This document shows, piece after piece, positions 1 to 8,524 of a stretch of DNA of 64,000 nucleotides; within the stretch, counting starts at the first letter, position 1; each line of letters opens with the position of its first letter. The position numbers were made by a program, and so were the translations under genes. The notes below the pieces were generated by a model. That model searched no databases. It saw nothing but the letters and a program-made list of their open reading frames with translations, and was not told the DNA's origin. The stretch comes from an uncultured Flavobacteriaceae bacterium (GTDB lineage Bacteria > Bacteroidota > Bacteroidia > Flavobacteriales > Flavobacteriaceae). Where the stretch lies: contig CANKYF010000006.1 in assembly GCA_947487895.1 (NCBI GenBank), positions 169,801 through 233,800 on the forward strand, written 5' to 3'.

Positions 1-18
1 ACGATTGCTCCAAATTCT

Positions 19-351
19 TTAATTTTTATTCGGTTTTGTTCTGTTGTTGTTGATAAATTGAGTTGGGTCTAGGTATCCTTCTGTATGGGTTCCATAACCG
101 CCTCCTATAGGCATCCCCACCTTACTTCTCATCTCAAAGTGTAAATATGCCAAGTACATCCCGTCATTATTTCCTATGGTTCTTAACAAATTTTTTAGCG
201 TTGTTAAACTGTTGCGCATCTGGTTTCCCTAGGGGAAATCAAATCCGTCTACCCATTTTATCGTATCTGTTTTCTGCACTTGGACTTTTTCTGAAAAGGC
301 GATATGGGGTGTTTTCTTTTTTTCTGAAATGCAACCAACTGATAGCGTCAT
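19..351 (-). pseudogene. M23 family metallopeptidase remnant (internally deleted)
   Basis: Two pieces of one secreted M23 (LytM-type) peptidase are visible. The N-terminal piece (351 to 229) reads MTLSVGC..., a short lipoprotein-like start, and reaches VDGFDFP, where M23 domains of this subgroup begin, then hits TAG. The C-terminal piece (about 219 to 19) carries TIGNNDGMYLAYLHFEMR and GGGYGTHTEGYLDP, the normal end of the same domain. Roughly the central hundred residues, including the metal-binding H-x(n)-D segment, are absent, and the first His of the HxH motif is Tyr. I infer an inactive remnant. The subgroup assignment rests on motif memory, not on a search. Confidence 0.7.
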
Positions 352-417
352 TACAAAAAAAGGATGTTTTGTTTTATTACTATATTACTCGTTAGATTAA
401 AAAAGTGTTGTTAACTA

Positions 418-885
418 TCATCTCTTAGATTCCAAAATAGAAACATCAAGGGTAATGGAATTTCCGTAATCAAAATTTTTCTTAAGTTCAAAAATATACG
501 CTCCCCAATACACCGTATCGTAACGTTGCTCTTTGGTAAGTCCATCTTCTTCTTCGGGTACGCCCTCAATACCGTGTATAGAAAAGGTTATTTCTTCTGA
601 AATTTCTTCATTAGTGATTAATACATATGCTGTTGCTTTTGTGGGGCCATTTTTCATTGGGTATTTATGAGAAAAACCTGTAAGGGTAAAAGTTATTCCT
701 TCATCTATAGAAATAGTTTCATCCATTTTAAGGATTAAATTTTTTCTAAAAGTCATTTTTGATTTTAAGAGAGTTTTCATCGGTTTTTCATTTTGTGCAA
801 CGCCTTGATAACAGATACAGCATAGTAAAAAGAATAACGTTCCTAAGAGCTTTGTAGCGGTGCTTTGGGGATTTATTTTTTTCAT
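418..885 (-). CDS. Secreted protein of unknown function, 155 aa
   Basis: I do not recognise the family. The first 31 residues form a signal peptide (basic start, hydrophobic core LLGTLFFLLCCICYQG, then VAQ as a likely signal peptidase I site), so the protein should be exported to the periplasm or beyond. The remaining 120 or so residues alternate hydrophobic and polar positions and look beta-rich (FTLTGFSHKY, ATAYVLITNEE, SITLDVSILE), compatible with a small immunoglobulin-like or beta-sandwich fold. It lies among small secreted proteins and gene remnants, pointing to an accessory region. Real-gene status is likely from the signal peptide and composition; function is unknown. Confidence 0.6.
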   Translation of the reverse strand: MKKINPQSTATKLLGTLFFLLCCICYQGVAQNEKPMKTLLKSKMTFRKNLILKMDETISIDEGITFTLTGFSHKYPMKNGPTKATAYVLITNEEISEEITFSIHGIEGVPEEEDGLTKEQRYDTVYWGAYIFELKKNFDYGNSITLDVSILESKR

Positions 886-932
886 AATAAGCTATTCATT
901 CTTTTATAACTGTGGAGATTCTTAACGAGCGG

Positions 933-1112
933 TCAATATTTCGGTTTTGATGCATCATTGTTTACCTGAAGATATGCACACAGGTTTAATCCATCATATA
1001 TAATTGGGGTCATTACACCATTGCTCAATGTTATTTTATTCATAGATTCTTGTGAAAAGGCACTCACTAATGTAAAGCACGTTATTAATAAAATATGGAT
1101 TCTTTTTTGCAT
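933..1112 (-). CDS. Small secreted protein, 59 aa
   Basis: A short reading frame beginning MQKRIHILLITCFTLVSAFS, a clear signal peptide, followed by about 38 residues (QESMNKITLSNGVM...) and a stop at 933-935. The mature part is too short for a globular domain, so this may be a small exported peptide or the 5' remnant of a longer secreted protein; I cannot decide which. It lies just upstream, on the same strand, of the 155-aa secreted protein. No family recognised. Confidence 0.4.
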   Translation of the reverse strand: MQKRIHILLITCFTLVSAFSQESMNKITLSNGVMTPIIYDGLNLCAYLQVNNDASKPKY

Positions 1113-1184
1113 TGTTTCATTGTATTTGCGGTATCAAATAATTCGTCGTTTAAGCTTTACGCAACAATATAAGTGTATTCATAT

Positions 1185-1640
1185 TTACTCGTTGATCGAC
1201 GGGGTTATAATTTTCCTAGAAAATAGCAAATAGATACCTGCGGCAAACGCAGCGATTATGATACAATACTCCCAAATTGAAAAGTTTGTAAAGAAAGACC
1301 TCATTTGAACAGAAGACAATTCTTGATGTGATAACTTTTTTGCTTTAAGCAAAATTTTATCCCTCATAATATACGTTATACTACCTATGATTAGGGCGCC
1401 TTGCAATATAGTGCGGCAGAAACTATTTTTTAATTTATATCTATAGCGCGCAAATACCCAAAATATTGCTACAAAAGCTAATACAAATAGTATAGGAGAC
1501 ATAGGGGTGCTTGATGACGTACTGGACACCATTTCCCCTTGTAATAAATACGAGCTGCTCACCGAGAATATATGGTTTATTACTACACTTACTGCCATAA
1601 AAATAACAGCATACAAAATAGGTTTTAAAGCGCTATTCAT
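1185..1640 (-). CDS. Four-helix integral membrane protein of unknown function, 151 aa
   Basis: Hydrophobic segments lie at roughly residues 8-27, 48-64, 74-92 and 122-141, separated by short polar loops; a Ser/Thr-rich stretch (VSSTSSSTP) forms the first loop. No catalytic motif or known domain was recognised. It probably sits in the inner membrane. It is downstream of the TPR/AraC-type regulator on the same strand with about 150 bases between them, so cotranscription is possible but not shown. Confidence 0.5.
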   Translation of the reverse strand: MNSALKPILYAVIFMAVSVVINHIFSVSSSYLLQGEMVSSTSSSTPMSPILFVLAFVAIFWVFARYRYKLKNSFCRTILQGALIIGSITYIMRDKILLKAKKLSHQELSSVQMRSFFTNFSIWEYCIIIAAFAAGIYLLFSRKIITPSINE

Positions 1641-1788
1641 CGCATATTTTGAAATAATTTCAACACTAATATACTGTGATAAGCGTAAGGTTATGTCTCA
1701 TTTTCTTGGATGGGACATACTTTGGGTTGGACTTAACCTCTGGCAAATTGTATAGAATAAAGCCAATTAGGAAGAATGGCAATAAAAT

Positions 1789-3552
1789 TTAATCTTGAAT
1801 TGCCTTTTTTACAAGGGCAACTTCTTTCTTAAAGAAAGTGGGCGTAACTCCTGTTACATTTTTAAATACTCTGTTGAAAGATGCTTTACTATTAAATCCA
1901 GCATCAAAAGCTACAGCGAGCATCGTGAGGTTTTCTGTATCGTTTTTTAAAATTTTTTTTGCTACTTCTACTCTGTAAAGATTCACAAAGCCATAGAAAT
2001 TATTGCTAAGACCCAAGGATAGAACCTCACTCAATTGATAAGGTTTTATGCCTATTTGTTTAGACAAGCTTTGTAAGGAAAGCTCAGTATCGAGATAAGG
2101 GCGTTCTTCCTTCATATATTGTAGCAATTGCTCCATTATTCGTTGGCGCCGGTCTTCTGTCATATTAGACTTTTCGTATTTTTTACTAGCTTTTGGGGTG
2201 GCGGTTTCTGCCAGTTTTTTTGAAACCTTGAGCAGTTTTTCTGAAAGTGCCGTATGGTCATCTTTAAGTGAATGATATAGGTTTTCAAACACTTTTTTCT
2301 CCTGCTGTATTTTCTTTTTACGCTTTTGAAGAAAAGAGATGAGAAAGAAAAAAGAAATAGAAGCTAGAATAATCCCAATTACTAAGTTTCTATTTTTTTC
2401 CTTTTGAACTCGGATTTTATCTTGCTGGTCATTAAAAATTTTTCGCTTTCTATTTTCTTGAAATTGCTCTTCTATATAGTCCACTTCGTATACTTTTTGG
2501 ACGTTTAAAAGGCTATCACGCAGTCTTGCGTAATTTCTTAAATAAGAATCTGCTTTATCTATTTGTTTAATGAAAAAGTAACTTGCGCTGTATAGACTGT
2601 CTAAATCACGTTTTAAATAAGGTATATAACTTTTTTCTAAGAGAGCATCAGCTGAAGCTAGATGAGCAATAGCTTTAGTGGCTTCATTTTTAACCAAATA
2701 GGCTTTAGCAATGTCACAAAGTAATAATACCTCATTTTCAGGTTCTTCCTTAAAACGTTGATGCATCAGTGCTTTCTTAAATAAAATAAGCGCCTCATCA
2801 GTATCACCCTTTAATAATTGTAATCGTCCCTCCAGATTAATAAAAGAATGATTATTTAAGGCGTCGTTAAGATTAGTTCGGTATTTAGAAAGGTAGAAAT
2901 TTGCACTATCTGCTTGTTTGTTTCTAATGTGTAGATTAGCTAAGGCTCCAAGAGTATAGCTTTTCATACTCTTAAAGCCAGTACTATTTGCTTTTTTTAG
3001 AGCCTTATGTAAATAAGTGTTTGCTTTGGAATAGTTTTTCATATGTACGTACACCATCCCAAGATTGTAAGAAACACTTACTTCGGGTTCGCCAGCTTGA
3101 AGCTTTTCTAAAATTTTTAATGCCTTGTGAAAATTAGACACTGCAAGGGTATAATTTCCCTTTATGTTTGCCGCTGCAGCTATACCGTTATAGCTTTTAG
3201 CAAGATTGATTGAATCTTTTTGCTCGTTAAACAAGGTGAGTGCACTTTCAAATGAGATTATTGCGCTGTCCAGTTTCTTTTGATTTAAGTAATAACTACC
3301 CCATAAGTTCAGATTACCAGCGAGTTCTTTTGAGTTTGTGTTATTTGTTTTTCGCTTAGCTAATTCTAAATAATACCGTGTGGAGTCAGGATTTTTAGAT
3401 AAATGATACGAAGCGTTTTTATGTAAAGTTGTTAAGTCAACGTTTTGACAAAGAATAGTTTCCGAAACAAAGAGAGTTGCATATATGAAAAAAAAGAACC
3501 TTTTTATGGAGGTCAGATAGAAAATAGATTTTCTACTCAAACAAAATTTCAT
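1789..3552 (-). CDS. TPR-repeat transmembrane protein with C-terminal AraC-type DNA-binding domain
   Basis: 587 residues. Order: N-terminal membrane/signal segment (about 15-35, FFFFIYATLFVSETILC); tetratricopeptide repeats over roughly 40-340 (recurring A...Y..LG...Y and KA...F..AL patterns); transmembrane helix near 390-410 (LVIGIILASISFFFLISFL); a basic coiled-coil linker; and an AraC-type helix-turn-helix near 480-580 (SLQSLSKQIGIKPYQLSEVLS, then AFDAGFNSKASFNRVFKNVTGVTP). This architecture is a common flavobacterial regulator in which a periplasmic TPR sensor is joined across the membrane to a DNA-binding domain. The ligand and targets are unknown. It lies immediately downstream of a broken sensor kinase of similar TPR type. 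Confidence 0.88.
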   Translation of the reverse strand: MKFCLSRKSIFYLTSIKRFFFFIYATLFVSETILCQNVDLTTLHKNASYHLSKNPDSTRYYLELAKRKTNNTNSKELAGNLNLWGSYYLNQKKLDSAIISFESALTLFNEQKDSINLAKSYNGIAAAANIKGNYTLAVSNFHKALKILEKLQAGEPEVSVSYNLGMVYVHMKNYSKANTYLHKALKKANSTGFKSMKSYTLGALANLHIRNKQADSANFYLSKYRTNLNDALNNHSFINLEGRLQLLKGDTDEALILFKKALMHQRFKEEPENEVLLLCDIAKAYLVKNEATKAIAHLASADALLEKSYIPYLKRDLDSLYSASYFFIKQIDKADSYLRNYARLRDSLLNVQKVYEVDYIEEQFQENRKRKIFNDQQDKIRVQKEKNRNLVIGIILASISFFFLISFLQKRKKKIQQEKKVFENLYHSLKDDHTALSEKLLKVSKKLAETATPKASKKYEKSNMTEDRRQRIMEQLLQYMKEERPYLDTELSLQSLSKQIGIKPYQLSEVLSLGLSNNFYGFVNLYRVEVAKKILKNDTENLTMLAVAFDAGFNSKASFNRVFKNVTGVTPTFFKKEVALVKKAIQD

Positions 3553-3586
3553 TGAGATTAAAATTTTTGTACTAAAGATAATGATT

Positions 3587-4093
3587 CTATAATATTATCA
3601 ATATTGGCGGTACCATAAGTTTTTCTGGGTCTATAAAATCGTCAACTTCTATGCTGTAGGTATAGGGTGTGGTCGCTTCTATATTTTGAAGTTCTATGTA
3701 ATTTTCTAGGGCAACAAGTTCTTGGTGCAATGCTACTTTTTTATCACGAGAATTTTCTAGCGTAATGCGCAGTAGTTTTGAAAATTTAGATAGATATTGC
3801 ACCGATTTTTTATCTTCTTTACCCAGTATCATCCCTTGTAAAACGGATAGGGCGTTAAAGATAAAATGAGGCGTCATCTGAGTGTGTAATAGTTTTTGCT
3901 CCGTAAGGATATTTTCATTTTTAGCAGTGATATCATATAATCTCAAACTAAAGATGATACCTCCCGAGACTATCTAAACTAACAGAAAACCTATAATACC
4001 TAGCAGCAAATTGCGTTGCGACTGTTCTAGGTTTTGCGTTGTAAATTGTACGGTTTTTTTATACCCATTTATTTCCTTAGTTTTTTTAAATAC
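3587..4093 (-). pseudogene. LytS-type sensor histidine kinase remnant
   Basis: One frame reads a juxtamembrane segment (GYKKTVQFTTQNLEQ), a transmembrane helix (NLLLGIIGFLLV) interrupted by TAG at 3975-3977, then RLYDITAKNEN and the phospho-acceptor helix HTQMTPHFIFNALSVLQG with the His-containing HFIFNALS motif of the His_kinase family. It stops at VPPILIIL, exactly where intact enzymes continue into the ATP-binding domain. So both the sensor half and the catalytic domain are missing. The downstream TPR/AraC-type gene starts 35 bases after this frame ends. I infer a decayed two-component kinase. Confidence 0.75.
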
Positions 4094-4160
4094 CTAACAC
4101 TACAATTTATCAAACTAAAACAGTATTTTTAGCATTACCACAAAAACTTCAATATAAAAT

Positions 4161-5486
4161 ATGAGTGATATAGAGACATCTGGAGCGCAAAAAATTAATT
4201 ATACCATACCAATTGTAATTATAGCTGGGTTATTTTTCATTTTCGGTTTTGTTACATGGATAAACGGAGCGCTTATACCATATATGAAAACCATTAACGA
4301 ATTAACCGATGCCCAATCTTATCTGGTAGCTTCAGCTTCTTATATATCATTTGTAGTTATGGCGTTGCCTGCATCTTATGTTATCGGCAAAATTGGATAC
4401 AAAAAAAGTATGTCTTTAGGGTTAATAGTGATGGGCTTAGGCGCACTAGTTTTTATTCCTGCTGCAAACGCAAGAACCTATTGGCTCTTTTTAACAGGTA
4501 TTTTTATTCAGGGAGCAGGTATGACTTTATTACAAACAGCATCTAATCCATATATAACAATTTTAGGGCCAATTGAAAGTGGTGCAAAACGTATAGCTAT
4601 TATGGGAATTGCAAATAAAGTTGCGGGAGGATTAGGTTCTATTATATTCGGAACAATTCTTTTAACAGGTATTGGAGATGTAAAAGAAAAATTAAAAGTT
4701 TTATCAGGTCAAGAAAAGGCAGACTTACTTGACGCTACAGCAAGCGAAGTAATAATGCCATATATTATTATGGCTATAGTACTTTTTGTACTTGGTTTAT
4801 TAATTAGAAAAGCTTCTTTACCTAATGTTGAAGCTGAATCAATTAGTGACGAAAACTCTACACAAACTAAAAAAACGAGTATTTTTCAGTTTCCACATTT
4901 GTTATTGGGAGTATTAGCGTTGTTTGTTTATGTGGGGGTTGAGGTTATAGCAGGAGATACCATCATTGCTTATGGTATTTCTCTAGGTATTTCACCAGAA
5001 GAGGCTACTTACTTTACGTCATATACTCTTTTAGCAATGGTGTTTACTTATGCTTTGGGGGTTATTTTAATTCCAAAATATATGTCGCAGGCTTTTGCAT
5101 TAAAAGCGAGTGCAATTTTAGGAATTATCTTTTCATTTTGTATTGTATTTACTTCTGGTTTTACCTCTGTACTTTTCGTAGCAGCCTTAGGTATAGCTAA
5201 TGCTTTGGTGTGGCCTGCTGTATGGCCTTTAGCTTTAGATGGTTTAGGTAAATTCACTAAAACAGCATCTGCATTATTAATAATGGCTATTTCTGGTGGA
5301 GCTGTTTTACCACCATTATATGGTGCAATTGTAGATGGTAAAAAGGCACAATTACTAAGTTCTGGTGTAGAGGGAACTGTGGCGGCTGTTCAATCTGCTA
5401 ATAGTGGTTACTGGATATTACTACCTTGCTATATAATAATCTTTTATTATGCCTATTGGGGGTATAAATTAGGAAAGCAACGATAA
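4161..5486 (+). CDS. Sugar MFS transporter (FucP/GluP-like)
   Basis: 441 residues with about twelve hydrophobic helices and a central polar loop near 225-245. The N-terminal part (FFIFGFVTWINGALIPYMK) and QTASNPYITILGP are typical of the fucose/glucose-galactose:proton symporter branch of the major facilitator superfamily, an inner-membrane importer. It ends 5 bases from the convergent lacI stop, and the neighbouring KDG kinase and KDPG aldolase suggest that the substrate is a uronate breakdown product such as KDG or an unsaturated uronate (inference). No LacI-type operator like those near kdgK was found in the 70 bases before its start. Confidence 0.9.
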   Translation: MSDIETSGAQKINYTIPIVIIAGLFFIFGFVTWINGALIPYMKTINELTDAQSYLVASASYISFVVMALPASYVIGKIGYKKSMSLGLIVMGLGALVFIPAANARTYWLFLTGIFIQGAGMTLLQTASNPYITILGPIESGAKRIAIMGIANKVAGGLGSIIFGTILLTGIGDVKEKLKVLSGQEKADLLDATASEVIMPYIIMAIVLFVLGLLIRKASLPNVEAESISDENSTQTKKTSIFQFPHLLLGVLALFVYVGVEVIAGDTIIAYGISLGISPEEATYFTSYTLLAMVFTYALGVILIPKYMSQAFALKASAILGIIFSFCIVFTSGFTSVLFVAALGIANALVWPAVWPLALDGLGKFTKTASALLIMAISGGAVLPPLYGAIVDGKKAQLLSSGVEGTVAAVQSANSGYWILLPCYIIIFYYAYWGYKLGKQR

Positions 5487-5491
5487 GTAAT

Positions 5492-6520
5492 CTATTTTTT
5501 TATTGCCGAAGATGCTCTAACAACTAACTCAGCATCTAGAATTTGCTTATTTAAAGATTGTGTAATAACACTTTTTTTAGCGTGTTCTAAAAAAGTATGA
5601 GCGGCACGTTGCCCTATTTCAGCACTATGTTGGTTGATACTAGAAATAGTAGGAGTAACCATACCAGTAAACGGTTCATCACCAAAACCTACTAGAGCCA
5701 TATCTTCAGGAATCTTAACGTTTTGTTCATTAAGTACCTGTAAAGCACCCAAAGCAGCATAGTCACCAGCTACATATACAGCATCTGGCCTGTTGTTTAA
5801 ATCAAGTAATTGTTGCATTTTTAATCTACCATCTTCAGTGGTTAAACTACTTTCAATAATTAATTCATTATCTAGAGGAAGATTATGTTTCTTAATGGCA
5901 TCAACATAGCCTCTAATACGGTTATTATATATTCTGGTGTGTTTAAAACCACCAATATGAGCAATACGTTTGCAACCTTGATTCACTAAATGCTCAACAA
6001 TCATATGGCTACTATCATAATCATTAATACCAATATAGTCTACATTCAAGTCGTTTTCACCACGGTCAAATAAAATTAAAGGTATGCCTTTAGATTTTAC
6101 TTTCTCGTAATAATCTAAATCTACAGTTTCATTAGCCATAGAAGCAATGATACCATCTACTTGAGTAAACAATAAGGTATCTATATTATTACATTCTTTT
6201 TTATAAGATTCGTTAGACTGTGTAATGATAATATTATATCCTTCTTTATTTAAAACTTCTTCTATATTTTGAATTACCGAAGAGAAAAAATTACTATTCG
6301 TTCTAGGAACAATAACACCTACCAAATGACTTTTTCCTTTACGTAAAGCACTTGCTAAATGATTGGGTTGGTAGTTAAGATTTTTAGCTACTTGCCTAAC
6401 GGCTTTTTTAGTTTTTTCGCTAATTCGGGAATCATCATGAAGTGCCTTAGATACTGCAGCAGGAGAGATGTTTAGTACGTTCGCGATATCTTTTATAGTC
6501 GCTTTTTTTTTATTCCCCAA
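5492..6520 (-). CDS. LacI family transcriptional regulator of the KDG genes
   Basis: 342 residues from a TTG start at 6518-6520. The N-terminal LacI helix-turn-helix is KKATIKDIANVLNISPAAVSKALHDDSRIS, with the hinge helix near residue 50-58 (NHLASALRKGKS), then a periplasmic-binding-protein-like sensor domain (VGVIVPRTNSNFF ... ALVGFGDEPF). A longer reading from TTG 6578-6580 is rejected because that codon coincides with a -33 TTG and lies upstream of the predicted transcription start. The gene faces kdgK and is convergent with the transporter. Its own promoter overlaps an almost perfect operator, so autorepression is likely; the inducer is probably KDG or a related sugar acid (inference). 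Confidence 0.9.
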   Translation of the reverse strand: MGNKKKATIKDIANVLNISPAAVSKALHDDSRISEKTKKAVRQVAKNLNYQPNHLASALRKGKSHLVGVIVPRTNSNFFSSVIQNIEEVLNKEGYNIIITQSNESYKKECNNIDTLLFTQVDGIIASMANETVDLDYYEKVKSKGIPLILFDRGENDLNVDYIGINDYDSSHMIVEHLVNQGCKRIAHIGGFKHTRIYNNRIRGYVDAIKKHNLPLDNELIIESSLTTEDGRLKMQQLLDLNNRPDAVYVAGDYAALGALQVLNEQNVKIPEDMALVGFGDEPFTGMVTPTISSINQHSAEIGQRAAHTFLEHAKKSVITQSLNKQILDAELVVRASSAIKK

Positions 6521-6527
6521 TTTTATT

Positions 6528-6559
6528 ATATATTTGCTTAATCGTTTAAGCAAATATAT
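6528..6559. promoter_or_regulatory. LacI-type operator O1, overlapping the lacI promoter
   Basis: A 32-bp palindrome with 15 of 16 base pairs matching; the core is GCTTAATCGTTTAAGC centred between 6543 and 6544. The central CG flanked by inverted arms is the usual LacI/GalR operator form. On the minus strand it contains the -7 element TATATTTG of the lacI promoter, so bound repressor would block lacI transcription. Confidence 0.8.
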
Positions 6560-6580
6560 TGCTTTCGTAGAATAAATCAA
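6551..6580 (-). promoter_or_regulatory. lacI promoter, Bacteroidota type
   Basis: On the minus strand TTG (6580-6578), a spacer of exactly 19 nt, then TATATTTG (6558-6551), matching the Bacteroidota consensus TTG-N19-TAnnTTTG. The predicted start of transcription is near 6545, leaving about 25 nt before the TTG start codon. Confidence 0.7.
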
Positions 6581-6625
6581 AACATCTTAACCTGTTTAAA
6601 GGAGTTTTGATTTATTTTTTGCGCT

Positions 6626-6645
6626 TTGGTTAAACGTTTAAGCAA
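6626..6645. promoter_or_regulatory. LacI-type operator O2, upstream of kdgK
   Basis: A 20-bp palindrome with 9 of 10 pairs, core GGTTAAACGTTTAAGC, centre 92 bp from O1. It shares the half-site CGTTTAAGCAA with O1. It lies just after a -7-like TATTTTTTG (about 6613-6621) and 30 bases before the kdgK start, a position for repression of kdgK-kdgA. Confidence 0.72.
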
Positions 6646-6674
6646 TCAATTAAATATTAAATAAGAAATTAAAA

Positions 6675-7721
6675 ATGGGTAAAGTAGTAACGTTTGGAGA
6701 AATCATGTTAAGATTAGCTCCACAAGGTTTTTTAAGATTTTCGCAAGCTAACAATTTTGATGTAATCTATGGTGGTGGTGAGTCTAACGTAGCAGTGTCA
6801 TTGGCTAACTATGGTGTAGATGTAGATTTTGTAACACGTTTACCAAAGAACGATATTGGTGAATGCGCTATGATGGAGATGCGTAAAAGAGGTGTTGGTG
6901 TAGATAAGATTGTATGGGGTGGAGACCGCTTAGGTATTTATTTCTTAGAAACTGGAGCAGTATCTAGAGGTAGTAAAGTTGTTTATGATAGAGCACATTC
7001 TGCAATGTCTGAAATAGAGTCTGGTATGATTGACTGGGATGCTGTTTTTGATGGTGTTGAGTGGTTCCACTGGACAGGTATAACACCAGCTATCTCTCAA
7101 GGAGCTGCAGATGTATGTTTAGAGGCTGTTAAAGCTGCTAGTGCTAAAGGAGTTACTATTTCTACAGATTTAAACTATAGAGCAAAACTTTGGAAATATT
7201 GTGATGAAGCTCATAGAGAAAAAATAATGACTGAAATTACATCTTATTGTGATATCATTTTAGGAAATGAAGAAGATGCTGAGAAACATTTTGGAATTCA
7301 CCCTGAAGGTTTAGATGTTCACAAACATGGACACGATGTAAAAGCGGAAGCGTTTTTATCTGTTTGTAAACAAATGATGGAGAAATTCCCAAGAGCTAAA
7401 AAAGTAATTACAACATTAAGAGGGTCTATTTCTGCTTCACATAATACTTGGGCAGGAGTTTTATACGATGGTTCTAAAATGTATGAAACACGTCAATACC
7501 AAATCACTGATATTGTTGATAGAGTAGGTGGTGGAGATTCATTTATGGGAGGTTTAATCTACGGATTGTTAAAATACCCAGAAGATGATCAAAACGCATT
7601 AGACTTTGCTGTTGCAGCTTCTTGTTTAAAACACACAATTAAAGGAGATGCTAACTTAGTAACTGTTGGTGAAGTTGAAAAATTAATGGGAGGTGATGCT
7701 TCAGGTCGTGTAGCTAGATAA
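6675..7721 (+). CDS. kdgK: 2-keto-3-deoxygluconate kinase (PfkB family)
   Basis: 348 residues. Phosphorylates KDG at C6 with ATP to give KDPG in the cytoplasm. The PfkB fold is shown by the N-terminal GEIMLRLAP and YGGGESNVAVSLANYG, and the C-terminal signature DRVGGGDSFMGGLIYG containing the catalytic Asp and the anion hole. The length fits KdgK. Paired with KDPG aldolase 82 bases downstream on the same strand, and divergent from a LacI regulator whose operator lies in front of this gene. Another PfkB sugar substrate is formally possible, but the neighbours favour KDG. Confidence 0.92.
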   Translation: MGKVVTFGEIMLRLAPQGFLRFSQANNFDVIYGGGESNVAVSLANYGVDVDFVTRLPKNDIGECAMMEMRKRGVGVDKIVWGGDRLGIYFLETGAVSRGSKVVYDRAHSAMSEIESGMIDWDAVFDGVEWFHWTGITPAISQGAADVCLEAVKAASAKGVTISTDLNYRAKLWKYCDEAHREKIMTEITSYCDIILGNEEDAEKHFGIHPEGLDVHKHGHDVKAEAFLSVCKQMMEKFPRAKKVITTLRGSISASHNTWAGVLYDGSKMYETRQYQITDIVDRVGGGDSFMGGLIYGLLKYPEDDQNALDFAVAASCLKHTIKGDANLVTVGEVEKLMGGDASGRVAR

Positions 7722-7738
7722 ATTATTAAATGTTTAGA

Positions 7739-7780
7739 TGTTTAATTGTTGATTTGTATAATCGATTCAACAGTTAAACA
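7739..7780. repeat. Intercistronic hairpin between kdgK and kdgA
   Basis: Arms 7739-7752 (TGTTTAATTGTTGA) and 7767-7780 (TCAACAGTTAAACA) pair over 13 of 14 positions with a 14-nt loop. There is no T-tract, so it is unlikely to terminate; it may stabilise or divide the message, or be a dispersed palindromic repeat. Confidence 0.5.
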
Positions 7781-7803
7781 AATAAACGCATAAACATTAA
7801 AAG

Positions 7804-8469
7804 ATGGCACAATTTACAAGATTAGAAGTTGCTCAGGCAATGAAAGACACGGGTATGATTCCTTTGTTCTTTAATAATGATATAGAATTAAGTAAGAAAG
7901 TATTAAAAGCATGCTACGATGGTGGTGCGCGTTTAATGGAATTTACAGCTCGTGGCGATTTTGCTCATGAGGTTTTTGGTGAGTTAACCAAATATGCTGT
8001 TGCTGAATTACCAGGTATGATAATGGGTGTAGGATCAGTTACAGATGCAGGTCAAGCATCTTTGTACATGTCTTTAGGAGCAAACTTTGTGGTGACTCCG
8101 GTTTTAAGAGAAGATATTGCAATTGCATGTAACCGTAAAAAAGTACTTTGGTCTCCTGGTTGTGGTACATTAACTGAGATTACCAGAGCAGAAGAATTAG
8201 GGTGCGAGATAGTAAAATTATTTCCTGGAGACATATACGGACCTCAATTTGTAAAAGGTATTAAAGGACCACAACCTTGGACTAGCGTAATGCCAACAGG
8301 TGGTGTATCTCCAACTGAAGAAAACCTTAAAGGTTGGTTTGATGCTGGTGTTACTTGTGTTGGTATGGGATCTAAGTTGATTTCAAAAGACATTATTGCT
8401 AACAAAGACTATGCAAAGTTAGAGCAAGATGTAAAAAATGCTTTAGCAATTGTTAAATCTGTTAGATAA
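7804..8469 (+). CDS. kdgA: KDPG / 2-dehydro-3-deoxy-phosphogluconate aldolase
   Basis: 221 residues, the usual length for the class I Eda/KdgA family. Splits KDPG into pyruvate and glyceraldehyde 3-phosphate. E46 (LMEFTARG) and Schiff-base K138 (EIVKLFPGD) align with the catalytic Glu and Lys, and MPTGGVSPTEENL matches the phosphate-binding segment. Second gene of the kdgK-kdgA pair; a strong terminator follows at 8491. Together they convert KDG from alginate, pectin or other uronates into central metabolites. The enzyme may also accept the galacto isomer. Confidence 0.93.
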   Translation: MAQFTRLEVAQAMKDTGMIPLFFNNDIELSKKVLKACYDGGARLMEFTARGDFAHEVFGELTKYAVAELPGMIMGVGSVTDAGQASLYMSLGANFVVTPVLREDIAIACNRKKVLWSPGCGTLTEITRAEELGCEIVKLFPGDIYGPQFVKGIKGPQPWTSVMPTGGVSPTEENLKGWFDAGVTCVGMGSKLISKDIIANKDYAKLEQDVKNALAIVKSVR

Positions 8470-8490
8470 TAATTGTTGTTAATAGATAAT

Positions 8491-8524
8491 AAAGAGCTCC
8501 AATTTATATTGGGGCTCTTTTCTT
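8491..8524 (+). terminator. Intrinsic terminator after kdgA
   Basis: Stem AAAGAGCTCCAAT / ATTGGGGCTCTTT with a four-base loop and a following T-rich run. Confidence 0.85.

Noticed and set aside
1666..1788. In-frame hydrophobic reading after the stop of the TPR/AraC-type gene
   Set aside because: Forty codons including a helix-like segment, but no start codon or homology; chance or an untraceable relic.
5492..6580. Longer lacI start at TTG 6580
   Set aside because: That TTG is the -33 element of the lacI promoter and lies upstream of the predicted transcript start; the extension would translate the operator.
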